DNA of 34,828 nt from Mucilaginibacter polytrichastri (GCF_001911425.1 NZ_MPPL01000001.1:2341503-2376330); one strand, 5' to 3'; counted from the first letter of the stretch, positions 25,601 through 33,839 are shown. Notes: a model not told the origin generated them from the letters alone. Numbers and translations: made by a program.

Positions 25601-26940
25601 TCATCAATTCCGTCAACACAGATCAAAACGCGGCTTGACCTGTTCCAACGCTGCTCTCCGTTCTTTTTACCCGATGCTGCGCGCACACTATTTCGCACCG
25701 CTAACGCTTCCAATCCTGTAAAGATCTCCAGATCGCTCCAACCTGTGCAACAATCCAATGTTTGCCGTAGTATGTTCCCCCAATTTTCGTTGGCAGTACC
25801 TTTAGCGCGAATGATAAACGCAGCTTGGCCTTCGGCTAATGTACGGTCTACCGCATTGGCTAATGCATGCGTTTTACCGGTGCCTACCGGCCCGAGTATG
25901 GAATAATTATGCGGATGGTATTCTTTATTTAAATGCACCCAGTATTGAGCTAAATAGATTTGATGTACTTTTTGCAAGCCTTGTATAAGATGTGGTGTAA
26001 TGTTTCTTAAAGGATTGAACTTAGGCAAGGCTTCGATTTTTAATTTTAATTGCCACACATCAAAATCTGCCGGGCTTTTAACCTGAGGAACGTAAACACC
26101 AGCTTGCAGATCAATAAGCAAGTTTTCAAATACTAAGAGGTGTTCATTTAGATGCTGTTTTACAATAACCAATTCCTGATTGATCTCCGGGAAATAGGTG
26201 TTTTGCGCAATGTAGGAGTCAATGACAATTACGCTTTCTTCCACTTCTCTTTTTGTTTCAGTGACAGATAAGATCTCATAGGCAATGTAACTGTCCGTAA
26301 ATAACATTTCGTCAATCAATCTGGCTATTTTACCTGCCTGATGCAGATCCGGAACATACCGCTCGTTAAGCCATCCTGCTTTAGCTAATTCAAAACGGGT
26401 TATCAATGTTGTCATTGCTAACTCTTCCTTTTCAAACCAAAACCGTTTTATGCCCTCGTTACCGGCTTCACCTAATTCATTTAACAATCTATCTTCAAAC
26501 CAAAATTCAATCGCTAAGTCTTTTAAGTCTGCGTTGATTTTTGCCGCCAGGTCAAGAACCTTTTTTTCCTCGCTGACTTTGATCAGTTTACCCTCTTTTC
26601 CTTTTTTTTCGCTGTGCTTTTTTCTTGGCAAGCAAACGATGTAACGTTTCAAATCTTTCCTTACATCTTTAGCTGTGCGGGCCGAGTGTTCAATCTGCTT
26701 GAGTTGTGTATTTGTAAGTGAACTGAGAAAATATTTGGCTTGAACACCTACAATCTGCCCATCGTTTAACACGCCGTATGCTTCGACCCCGCCATCACCG
26801 CCAGCGCCATTCACGACCGAAAAATAGGTAACATTGCCAGAGAATGACCGATATAAATAACGCTGAAACAACTGGACACACAGTGCCTCAAATGCCTCAT
26901 CCGGAGAACTATTGTAATTGTTTAATCCTGCTATTTCCAT
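22687..26940 (-). CDS. PD-(D/E)xK nuclease-STAND NTPase fusion, Avs-like candidate anti-phage protein
   Basis: A 1417-residue protein. Residues about 10-105 form an Mrr-like PD-(D/E)xK nuclease domain: GAGGDGGVEAYG (D49, E53) and VQAKYF (Q67-x-K69), which fit the D...(E/Q)xK active site. A linker of about 200 residues follows. The NTPase has Walker A GPVGTGKT (G350-T357) and a STAND-type Walker B CVDGIDEADD (D443, D446-E447), then FVFSARSYPP (sensor-like). The rest (about 500-1417) is long and mainly helical with a few beta-rich stretches, as expected for a sensor region, but no repeats were proven. Effector-STAND-sensor is the plan of Avs (antiviral STAND) proteins, in which the C-terminal part recognises a phage protein and releases the nuclease. 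It is monocistronic and divergent from the DUF262 unit. Membership in a numbered Avs type is not claimed. Confidence 0.85.
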   Translation of the reverse strand: MEIAGLNNYNSSPDEAFEALCVQLFQRYLYRSFSGNVTYFSVVNGAGGDGGVEAYGVLNDGQIVGVQAKYFLSSLTNTQLKQIEHSARTAKDVRKDLKRYIVCLPRKKHSEKKGKEGKLIKVSEEKKVLDLAAKINADLKDLAIEFWFEDRLLNELGEAGNEGIKRFWFEKEELAMTTLITRFELAKAGWLNERYVPDLHQAGKIARLIDEMLFTDSYIAYEILSVTETKREVEESVIVIDSYIAQNTYFPEINQELVIVKQHLNEHLLVFENLLIDLQAGVYVPQVKSPADFDVWQLKLKIEALPKFNPLRNITPHLIQGLQKVHQIYLAQYWVHLNKEYHPHNYSILGPVGTGKTHALANAVDRTLAEGQAAFIIRAKGTANENWGNILRQTLDCCTGWSDLEIFTGLEALAVRNSVRAASGKKNGEQRWNRSSRVLICVDGIDEADDWASWRFRILECEIWLKKFPLIRFVFSARSYPPMNMNPCNLPNNELTQLRVDIPESGDRLLYDLVPEYFEIYKITYANNFWIRGAFENALTLRLFCQMYAGQDIAGISNHPMHFTLKNLLGIKIERLEEEFQSKYSPNISINDQIVRQALFFIADLFKDNNKLTRDFLRNQLFDALHQVVDKVIIGSLLDMLTDHGFLVYQQIQADDGISPAKKVYGIGIQSYSEYLHALKHANIIAQSSLLELPLIFHDAQMQYTRTLTAVILFNNFDLLIGENGLWAKDLDSRQLLRLQFQVLSQSPDGKIRSYLGFLRSKFKTADYTTRDLMVNEFIMPNLYREGLNLGVEIVHHALIEFPNTYQRDLFWSGPDHHDYIGNSVLSLYLEHTQLYPFDLYLGKPLIMVWSLSSVHKAYREKCRSELTDWASTNIDGFVQLLNMVFLCGDAQIQEDLSTIILGLSGKFTKADLDQRLLGDWILANIFSDRIIGDLTNSVVRYGALAYMERMYSFNLYTEAEILQCRPPYKTSGEELELDFSAHELDSHVEGRYPIQDDLGWNVIDEAFKGFLHYVEGGLDNAGKEFMKPYTERYGADFNQHGFAVAAAIKFIKDLGWNKKKRPANDGNSEWATFEEKYTWLAVHRIQGFLADRLPYGVFEPEGMLQDYGKILHIGNPVDFGVGHIVHYYHTDTDRWLLPEDIAEPIPLTPKATQDAIKNWAKKSFVPDFKQWIELKGRHLNGRHESDDDWIALYSTTALPDPNKVGRARLSLNCVLIPEDELSKLKGFVMNPENTFDSNHGMRPDDMSASISHGFSHSLVDVIWMNKYEEEEPDKWIANQYNRGYQVKSAITEIHESSIAKQTDIYQVPSLLLRKGLQITTTDKRGFFDDKEILKCLIYKQWENDNTEQKITLVDRKSFDIFLKSNALVPLWIAENFRSTVANSPNKSKDDHWQNCTKWIVWSGDYNYFEFHNSTHC

Positions 26941-27215
26941 TTTTTTGTTAAGCTATTACCAATTACCACCAGTTGTTCCTGACCTAACCTTCTTTGTAAG
27001 TCCATTTTTCATCGCTTTTTGGATCAAGCTGTTAATATAAATCTAATAGCAATAAATGCAATTTAAATTTTAACAATTAACTCATGCCTATGAAGTCATT
27101 AATGTTGATTCCCTTGGGGTTAAATGCCTTGTTGGTATTGTAATATAATTCTTTAATAAATTACATTAATTTTAGCCTAAATCATGCTTTAAAAAAGGAG
27201 CCTTTTATATACGAT
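26941..27215. other. Divergent intergenic region between the two candidate defence loci
   Basis: 275 nt, strongly A/T-rich, with the two start codons facing outward. GGAG at 27197-27200 lies 15 nt before the DUF262 gene ATG and may help translation. No full TAnnTTTG box was found on either strand; TAATTTTA near 27170 is one base off. No inverted repeats of note were seen. Confidence 0.5.
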
Positions 27216-30200
27216 ATGGAAATAAGCGAAATATTTGAAAATTATGTAAAGATTGAGCCCAAGGTTATGTCTATTGAAAGTCTTTTTAATAACGAAGATC
27301 GCCTTAGTCGGACAAACTACAAGCCCTTTTATCAGCGAAATTATGTATGGGATGATGAAAAGGCTACTTATTTTATCGAAAGTATTCTCCTTGGCACTGA
27401 GATACCTCCATTAATTTATTTCCGAAACTCCGATGGTGTTGAGATTATAGACGGGAGACAGCGATATGAAACCATTTTAAATTTTAAAGACAATGATTTT
27501 AAGCTGAGAAAAAATGGACTTCAAAAACTTGAAAACATAGGTATTGCTAATAAATATTTTAAAAACATTGATGAAAAGCTTCGTGAACTATTTTGGGATA
27601 CTAAGTTACGGATCATCGAATTTAGCTTTCATTCAAAATCATTAGTCAATGATGAAATTGAAGAAATTGTAAAAAAAGAAATTTTTAAGCGTTATAATTC
27701 CGGCATCACACCACTTAAACCTACAGATATTGCAAAAGCCGCTTATATTGATGATGATCTAAATAGCTATTTCAAAAGAAAATTGAATAGCGATGCCGTA
27801 TTGTATGGAGACGTTTCAGGCTTACTTTATTTTGAAAAAAGCAATATCGAAGTTCTTTTAAAAAAAATCAGGCAGCTGCTAGTACTACACTATATACCTA
27901 TCAAATATTTTTCAGTTAAAAAGGATTCAATTATTGCAAAATATTTTGAATTCATGTTTAACGCTTCAAACGAAACTGAAATAGAACAAGTTTTCGATGG
28001 CTTTATAACTAAGATTAATTTATTAAAGAAACTGAGAGGTCATTTAAAAACCGACGGGACTACATACAATCGTTTGATATTTGAGTGCGTTTATTGGGCA
28101 TTATCAATTTTAGAAGTTGAACTGAAAACAGCTCATACGCTTTCAGAAGTTGACCTTAGAAATCTTGCGTCATATATATCTGCAAATAAAGACTCTTACA
28201 AAATGGAACGTAGCTCTTTTTCTAAAGAACTTCACCATAGATTCCAGATAACGTCGGAGTTTTTTAAAAATCGATTTGGAATAGATTTTACCGCTTACCT
28301 CCAGAACAATCCCGAATTCAAAGAAAAAACCCAAGAGTTGGAGCCAATAAATTCAGAAATGATAAGTTTTGAAGAATTGAGGATCAATAAACCTGAGCCA
28401 TCGTCAATAGCTATTGATGATATATGCCGACAAATGGAAAAACAGCGATTTTTGATTCGCCCCCCTTACCAACGAAATGAAGTAATTAATAAAAAAAAGT
28501 CATCTGCCATTATAGAGAGTATTCTAATGGGAATCAAATTGCCTCCCATTTTCGTTTTTAAAAGAAAAGACGATGTTTCCGAAGTTTTAGACGGCCAGCA
28601 GCGACTATTATCCATTTTAGGCTTTATTGGTAAACCATATTTGGATGAAAATAATGTAAAACGTTTTTCGGACAAGGATGGATACTCACTAAACTTGAAG
28701 AATGGTGTTTTAAAAAACCTTAGCGGAAAAACTTTTGAGGCACTTTCAAAAGACGAGAAAGAAAAAATTAAAAATTTCGATTTATCACTAATAGAGATAA
28801 ATGAAAAGAATAATGAACGTTTTGACCCAATAGATTTATTCATCAGGCTGAACAATAAACCATACCCTATCAAAGAGGACACCTTTGAAATGTGGAACTC
28901 TTATATTTCAAGAGATATTATTGTGACAATCAAAGCAATCCATCGGAGTAATAAAGACTGGTTTTACTTTAGAAAAAATAACTCCAGGATGGAAGATGAG
29001 AACATTTACACTTCGCTAATTTTTCTTCAATATCAAAAGTCAAAGCTTGGCCAACACGAAAGTCAAAAATTGAAAGATTTGGATATCTATAAAATTGGCG
29101 ATAAAATCAATTTTAGGCTCAAAGCAAAAAATGATATAACTAAAATACTAGAAGGTAGCGAAACGAAAAGTGATTTTATAAAGGCTTGTTTTGATTTTGA
29201 ATTTGATTTTCTAAAAAAACTTAAAGTAATCTTAAGCGATGAGCAGGCAACTATCCAATCAATTAGTAATACTTTGGATGATATCTTTGGAAAAGAAAAT
29301 AACAGGAGAACACAACAAAGTTTTTATGCGTTATGGTATTTTATTAATGATATCTCATTAGACAACCTTGAGCAAAACAAATATGAAGCCAGAAAAGGAT
29401 TAAGTTATCTTTTTCGCTTAATGGATGATGTAATTAGTAAAACTGAATTTGAAAAGAATCTAAAAGAATTCAAAAAACAGCTTTCTTCCAGTATAGGCAA
29501 AATTGAAGACAACATATCAGAACTTTTAAATAGCGCTCCGATAAAATTATCCGATATTGCTGAAATTCATTCGGGAATGAGTATGAATTTGTTAAAAAAG
29601 TTTAATAAGCTCACTTCTACAACCGCTATAGAATACATCAAGGATTACGAAGTGAGTAATTTCATTATAAAACCTCTTGGGTCAACGCCAGTTGCTATCG
29701 ATGACCGTCCTGAAGATGTCCGCAACTTTCTTGAAAATCCAACAAAAATTATCCTTAAAAAAATAAATTTTATTGATCGTCGCCTAGATGTAGGAATGAT
29801 CTCCCAAAAATCAATTTTTGGTAACAATAGTATCATGCTGTCTATTGTTCGATTTGGTTTCGATCCTAAATTTATTACATCAATACTTTCAAGTTCGCTC
29901 ATAAATTATTATGTGAGATTGAATGCGTCGGGGCTGAGTGGTACATCACAGATATCTTCACACTTAATTCAAAATATTCCGTTACCAATCGTAAAGTTAG
30001 AAGAACAACTTCCGCTTATTAGAATGTACGAATATGTTAGTCATTTGCCTGAGGGCAGTGTTTATTCGGGATTCTTTATGAGATTAATCGATGCACTAAC
30101 TTATGAGCTCTACTTTAAGGAAGAGTTTAACAAACTTGATTTACGTTTTTCAAAATATCTATCGTCACTGCCTGATATTACCCATGTGCAAAATGCAACT

Positions 30201-30314
30201 GAGCAATTGACCAATATATATTTTGAACTGAGTAATTCTCATCATGCAATTAGTGCGCTTTTGTATCGACTACTGACAGTGGAGCTTGTGGTTGAAATAG
30301 AAGGAGTCGTATAA
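27216..30314 (+). CDS. Tandem DUF262 protein fused to an HsdS-like DNA recognition domain
   Basis: A 1032-residue protein with three parts. (1) DUF262 domain, about 35-180: YQRNYVW (Y39-W45), DGRQR (D79-R83) and FKRYNSGITPL. (2) A second DUF262 domain, about 395-560: YQRN (Y418-N421), LDGQQR (D459-R463) and LFIRLNNKPYPI. (3) C-terminal region about 775-940 like a type I restriction specificity/target recognition domain: KLSDIAEIHSGMSM at the start and NIPLPIVKLEEQLPLI at the end. DUF262 (ParB/Srx-like) domains in GmrSD, SspE and BrxU sense or act on modified DNA, using NTP. No HNH/DUF1524 nuclease follows here. The downstream ATPase gene starts 37 nt later, so they form one operon. I do not know a named system with this fusion. 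Confidence 0.82.
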   Translation: MEISEIFENYVKIEPKVMSIESLFNNEDRLSRTNYKPFYQRNYVWDDEKATYFIESILLGTEIPPLIYFRNSDGVEIIDGRQRYETILNFKDNDFKLRKNGLQKLENIGIANKYFKNIDEKLRELFWDTKLRIIEFSFHSKSLVNDEIEEIVKKEIFKRYNSGITPLKPTDIAKAAYIDDDLNSYFKRKLNSDAVLYGDVSGLLYFEKSNIEVLLKKIRQLLVLHYIPIKYFSVKKDSIIAKYFEFMFNASNETEIEQVFDGFITKINLLKKLRGHLKTDGTTYNRLIFECVYWALSILEVELKTAHTLSEVDLRNLASYISANKDSYKMERSSFSKELHHRFQITSEFFKNRFGIDFTAYLQNNPEFKEKTQELEPINSEMISFEELRINKPEPSSIAIDDICRQMEKQRFLIRPPYQRNEVINKKKSSAIIESILMGIKLPPIFVFKRKDDVSEVLDGQQRLLSILGFIGKPYLDENNVKRFSDKDGYSLNLKNGVLKNLSGKTFEALSKDEKEKIKNFDLSLIEINEKNNERFDPIDLFIRLNNKPYPIKEDTFEMWNSYISRDIIVTIKAIHRSNKDWFYFRKNNSRMEDENIYTSLIFLQYQKSKLGQHESQKLKDLDIYKIGDKINFRLKAKNDITKILEGSETKSDFIKACFDFEFDFLKKLKVILSDEQATIQSISNTLDDIFGKENNRRTQQSFYALWYFINDISLDNLEQNKYEARKGLSYLFRLMDDVISKTEFEKNLKEFKKQLSSSIGKIEDNISELLNSAPIKLSDIAEIHSGMSMNLLKKFNKLTSTTAIEYIKDYEVSNFIIKPLGSTPVAIDDRPEDVRNFLENPTKIILKKINFIDRRLDVGMISQKSIFGNNSIMLSIVRFGFDPKFITSILSSSLINYYVRLNASGLSGTSQISSHLIQNIPLPIVKLEEQLPLIRMYEYVSHLPEGSVYSGFFMRLIDALTYELYFKEEFNKLDLRFSKYLSSLPDITHVQNATEQLTNIYFELSNSHHAISALLYRLLTVELVVEIEGVV

Positions 30315-30351
30315 TTAAAAAATCACCTTAACCTACCTTATTAAAGATATT

Positions 30352-32247
30352 TTGAAAAGAATCACATCTATTCAGCTTGAAAACTATAGAGCCTTTCATA
30401 GCACGTTTCAGCCTATTTCGTTGCGGAATGGACAAAATGTTCTGATATATGGTGAAAATGGAAGCGGAAAGAGCTCCTTATTCAAAGCCTTAAACGACTA
30501 TATTAGTAGCTCGCGAATTTTAAGGGCGTTTGTGCCAAACAGATACTCACAAAACCCAAGTGGTCAGATTGAAATTACATTTTCAGATTTTACGACAAAT
30601 CCTTGGGCAGAAACTCCGAATACAAGCCAAACGTTTGTTTTTTCCGATACTGTAACGCCTAATCAAGCTGCTTTCCTGCAAGTCGCTTCGCTAGCCAAAG
30701 GTTTTTTAGAATATCGAGATTTACTTGATGTTTATTTGCATAAAGAAGCAAGACCTAACTTATTCAACCTTGTAATCAAGACGCTCCTTGCAAATTATAT
30801 TCCCAATAATTATGGAGCCACATATAGGCTTGGTATCAAATGGCAACAGCTGCAAACACAGCTGATTGGTGAAAGTTATACCCGGCGAAATAACAATCAT
30901 CAGGCGGCCTTAAGAGATTTAGTGACTTATGAGAGCTACTTAAGATCTACCTTAAACGACATTTTCATTGATTTAAACCTTATGCTAAATACTTATTTTA
31001 CAGATTTGAGTATTCAGCTTTCTTACGACCTTGCACCTTTGAGTTTTAATTACGGAAATAACAAATGGGACTGGAAAACTCAAGCAGACTTTCGATTAAA
31101 TATTATTAAAGACGGAGTTTTAATAACTGGCGATTATAGCGACCTGTTAAACGAAGCGAGGTTGTCTGCTTTCGCAATTTGCCTTTACTTGTCTTCGTTA
31201 AAACGTAATCCAGTAGTAGATTATCAAATACTTTATCTGGATGATATTTTTGTGGGATTAGACGCGGGAAATCGCTTGCCAATTTTACAAATCATAGAAA
31301 ACGAGTTCGCAGAATACCAAATTTTCATTTCAACGTATGATCGACATTGGTATGAGTTGGCATCAAGGTATTTTCAAAAAAGTTCAAGCAATAACTGGCT
31401 GGCTTTGGAGTTTTATGTCGGTCAAGGAGAAGAGAATGGAATTCACTTCGACAAGCCAATTATCACAAAAGGAGAATCAAACCTTGAGAAAGCAATCAAA
31501 TATTTACATCATAAAACCGATCCAGATTATCCCGCTGCTGGCAATTGTTTCAGGAAATATTTAGAAGAATTGCTTCCTAAATACATTCCTCCCATCGAAC
31601 TAACTGATGCCAATAACCAACAATTGGCGGATTTTAAAACGACAAAGATAATTGAACTCAGTATAAGCTTTTTGAAAAGAACTTTTAACGATCCAAGTAA
31701 TTTAGAAAGTATTTATAGCTTATTACACGGAGTTATACATCCACTTTCTCATTATTCAATAAAAGGACCCGTTTATAAAAGAGAGTTGCAAATTATTGAA
31801 TCTTCTATTATAGCACTTGAATCACAGCTAAAGGTATTAGACTGGACAAATAATTATAAACCCATATTAGATAAGGGTAAAATTATTAAGTTGACTTTCT
31901 GTGTGGATCAGCCAACAAATCATTATTTTTATTACGAAATTTCTTTAAAGTCTACACTTTGGATTAAGGACATTCCAGGGCATTCACCAATCATCTGTAA
32001 GACGGGTTGTCAGGCGGATAAATATTATGGACATAATGGCCAAACACCCTATCCGCCCGGCAGGGCTAACTCTAGTTTAGCTATATTCAATTATGATACT
32101 TTGGAAAATGCATACCATAATATCCAAAATTTTCTTAGTACAACTCAAATTCAATTCCCTCCGCAGCAAGGAGGATATTTAAGCTGTTGCGAATGGGCTG
32201 GGCTAACTGGTTGGGAGCCTTTAACAAACTTAATAGTTTGGCCATAA
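30352..32247 (+). CDS. RecF/SMC-like AAA (ABC-type) ATPase, partner of the DUF262-TRD protein
   Basis: A 631-residue ATPase. Residues 1-370 form an ABC-type head: N-terminal RITSIQLENYRAFHS, Walker A GENGSGKSS (G34-S42), a signature-like LLNEARLSAFA (265-275), Walker B ILYLDDIFVGLD (D297-D298) and the switch TYDRHWY (H332). There is no long coiled coil. Residues 370-631 are an unrecognised domain with a helical part (AAGNCFRKYLEELL, then LLHGVIHPLSHYS) and a final Cys/Trp-rich segment (CCEWAGLTGWEPL). The start is TTG at 30352, since no ATG gives the conserved N-terminus. Such ATPases serve as sensors or motors in PARIS, Septu and RloC-like systems; any effector here is not identified. Confidence 0.85.
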   Translation: MKRITSIQLENYRAFHSTFQPISLRNGQNVLIYGENGSGKSSLFKALNDYISSSRILRAFVPNRYSQNPSGQIEITFSDFTTNPWAETPNTSQTFVFSDTVTPNQAAFLQVASLAKGFLEYRDLLDVYLHKEARPNLFNLVIKTLLANYIPNNYGATYRLGIKWQQLQTQLIGESYTRRNNNHQAALRDLVTYESYLRSTLNDIFIDLNLMLNTYFTDLSIQLSYDLAPLSFNYGNNKWDWKTQADFRLNIIKDGVLITGDYSDLLNEARLSAFAICLYLSSLKRNPVVDYQILYLDDIFVGLDAGNRLPILQIIENEFAEYQIFISTYDRHWYELASRYFQKSSSNNWLALEFYVGQGEENGIHFDKPIITKGESNLEKAIKYLHHKTDPDYPAAGNCFRKYLEELLPKYIPPIELTDANNQQLADFKTTKIIELSISFLKRTFNDPSNLESIYSLLHGVIHPLSHYSIKGPVYKRELQIIESSIIALESQLKVLDWTNNYKPILDKGKIIKLTFCVDQPTNHYFYYEISLKSTLWIKDIPGHSPIICKTGCQADKYYGHNGQTPYPPGRANSSLAIFNYDTLENAYHNIQNFLSTTQIQFPPQQGGYLSCCEWAGLTGWEPLTNLIVWP

Positions 32248-32439
32248 GAACTACCATTTAAAGTTACAAAATATTTAACAAATAAATATGCTAAATATTT
32301 TAGTAAAACAAAAAAATGTCTGACTTTTACGATTTGATAATGGGCCATTGAATAACGCATGCTTTGCGATGATTTATTTAGACAGGTGAATAGAACGATT
32401 TTAATATTTGGAAATAAATTAAGGGAATAGTTGCCGGAA

Positions 32440-33039
32440 ATGGCAATGATTTATAAACTGGGGGCTTCTATGACCATACCAACTATTTGCCTGGAGAAGG
32501 CAAACTTCAGTGTACATCCATTTGGGGCAGATGATTTTTTGCGCTATGACGACCTGGCAAAAGAGATTTACCAGATTCTATCTAATGAGGAAACATTATA
32601 CTTTATACCGGAAAAGCGACTGGTAAATATTGAGGATGCCAAGAACTGGCTTAACGGCGCAATCCTTAATTTTCATGATGGAAGGAACGCGGTTCATTTT
32701 ATCGCTTCAAATAGCACAGGGAAATTGGTGGACATCATTGATCTAATCCCCCCTGCCGTTGCTAGGGAACATTACCAACTTGAGGACTACCCCTACTTTT
32801 TTGAATTTTACCTGATTGGCGATGCGAAAGGTCAATCTATAATGACCAATTTATTACCTGCCATTGTGAAAATTCTCAGATCAAATGGTATAAGGAAGAT
32901 TGCAACAGCTGTAAATCGTAAGAATCATGCGGCCGGTAAAGGTTTGGTTTTATATCGCGAAATAACTTTGACCCGTTTCAGGACTCATATGCGTTATCTG
33001 CTTGATGAGCAGCCGCAAGCTATAAGATCAATTCTATGA
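32440..33039 (+). CDS. GNAT-like acetyltransferase, tentative
   Basis: A 199-residue protein from ATG 32440 (other in-frame starts: TTG 32431, ATG 32446 and ATG 32470). The C-terminal half has the look of a GNAT fold: FEFYLIGDAKGQSIMTNLLPAIVKIL (strand 4, a pyrophosphate-binding loop of the form GxxxGQSI, helix 3) and IRKIATAVNRKNHAAGKGLVLYREI (strand 5 and helix 4, in the N...N..A pattern). The N-terminal half is less typical. The last 20 nt overlap the end of the convergent 95-residue gene. No substrate can be given. It is separated from the ATPase gene by 192 nt with no clear promoter or terminator. Confidence 0.6.
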   Translation: MAMIYKLGASMTIPTICLEKANFSVHPFGADDFLRYDDLAKEIYQILSNEETLYFIPEKRLVNIEDAKNWLNGAILNFHDGRNAVHFIASNSTGKLVDIIDLIPPAVAREHYQLEDYPYFFEFYLIGDAKGQSIMTNLLPAIVKILRSNGIRKIATAVNRKNHAAGKGLVLYREITLTRFRTHMRYLLDEQPQAIRSIL

Positions 33040-33307
33040 TACTGCCCTGGTAAGCATCATAAGTCGGCAGATAAATAATATATTCGAGTTCTTTGAGCTT
33101 GCTGATACATTTGTGGTAGGTAGTTATACTACTAAAATGAGCCCCTTTCATCAATTGTTTCCGTGATACTTTTAATTGTCTTTCGTAACCGCTTTTGTGC
33201 CAAAGCGAAAGAATAAAAGTATACAAGCTGATATGCCAAACATTGACGCGCGGATCATCGGTTATTTTTGAATATAGCAATATTGGTGTTAATTTCTCTG
33301 GCTTCAT
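33020..33307 (-). CDS. Small winged-helix-like protein of Bacteroidota mobile elements
   Basis: A 95-residue protein with the segment DPRVNVWHISLYTFILSLWH, then KVSRKQLMKGAHFSSITTYHKCISKLKELEYI, which reads like a winged helix-turn-helix (recognition helix about 64-77) and ends IYLPTYDAYQGSIIELI. Similar proteins are frequent in Bacteroidota integrative elements, usually annotated as hypothetical. It starts 2 nt after the HTH gene stop, so the two are co-translated and probably act together in element control. Function is inferred from fold and place only. Confidence 0.7.
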   Translation of the reverse strand: MKPEKLTPILLYSKITDDPRVNVWHISLYTFILSLWHKSGYERQLKVSRKQLMKGAHFSSITTYHKCISKLKELEYIIYLPTYDAYQGSIIELIL

Positions 33308-33309
33308 AG

Positions 33310-33573
33310 TTATTGTCGTTTACCACTGAGCATATTTTCAATGTCAGCAAGTTTGTAAAAATGGATTCCGCCAACTTTTCGCGATTTGAGCTTTCCGGAG
33401 ATTCGTAAATTTTGGACTGTACCAGTGGAAACTTTGAGGAGTCTTCGGACATCGGCACACCTGAGCCATTCTTTATTCTCGGGCTTATTGTTGGCTAACA
33501 AATCCTGGATGTCATTGAGTAATGATCGTCGAAATGCTTCTAAATCATCTTTGGTGATAATTTCTAACGGCAT
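33310..33573 (-). CDS. Excisionase-type helix-turn-helix protein
   Basis: An 87-residue protein from ATG 33573 (MPLEIITKDDLEAF); a start 16 codons upstream is possible but not typical of the family. After an N-terminal helix (about 8-30) the MerR/excisionase-like HTH_17 domain reads WLRCADVRRLLKVSTGTVQNLR, followed by the wing KSRKVGGIHFYKLADIENML. Proteins of this type (Xis-like) sit in Bacteroidota conjugative and mobilisable elements and help excision or regulate it. It forms a tight operon with the downstream 95-residue gene. Confidence 0.85.
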   Translation of the reverse strand: MPLEIITKDDLEAFRRSLLNDIQDLLANNKPENKEWLRCADVRRLLKVSTGTVQNLRISGKLKSRKVGGIHFYKLADIENMLSGKRQ

Positions 33574-33740
33574 GGAATATAAATTAGATAATGGTATTCG
33601 CGAACAGGAAATGCTGTTCATTCTACGAGATGGGTTTCTTGAAAACTAATACAGGTATTGACCTTGCCCACAGACGGGTGAGCGGTAATACAGATTACGT
33701 TTAGGTTTTTTTGAGAAGATTTAATCTACAAGGCTTAAAA

Positions 33741-33771
33741 ATAAAACCCCCTTAGCGCTCGCCGCAAGGGG
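33741..33771 (-). terminator. Intrinsic terminator of the right-hand minus-strand operon
   Basis: CCCCTT (33748-33753) pairs with AAGGGG (33766-33771), with further CG pairing inside. On the minus strand it is followed by GTTTTATTTTTAA. It lies about 70 nt after the stop at 33840. Confidence 0.7.
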
Positions 33772-33839
33772 ATTTCAACCTAAACCTTATCACAATGCAG
33801 ACGAGTTGTCTACAGATGGTGCAAATTAGAATTTAATCT

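Noticed and set aside
28466..28882. 138-residue minus-strand frame
   Set aside because: It is antisense to the second DUF262 domain. The Ser/Phe/Lys-rich composition is that of a shadow frame.
27216..32247. Classical type I restriction-modification locus
   Set aside because: The HsdS-like domain is only a fusion part, and no HsdM methyltransferase or HsdR helicase-nuclease is encoded in the window.
33255..33458. 67-residue minus-strand frame
   Set aside because: It overlaps the end of the HTH gene and the start of the 95-residue gene in another frame, and both of those have supported folds.
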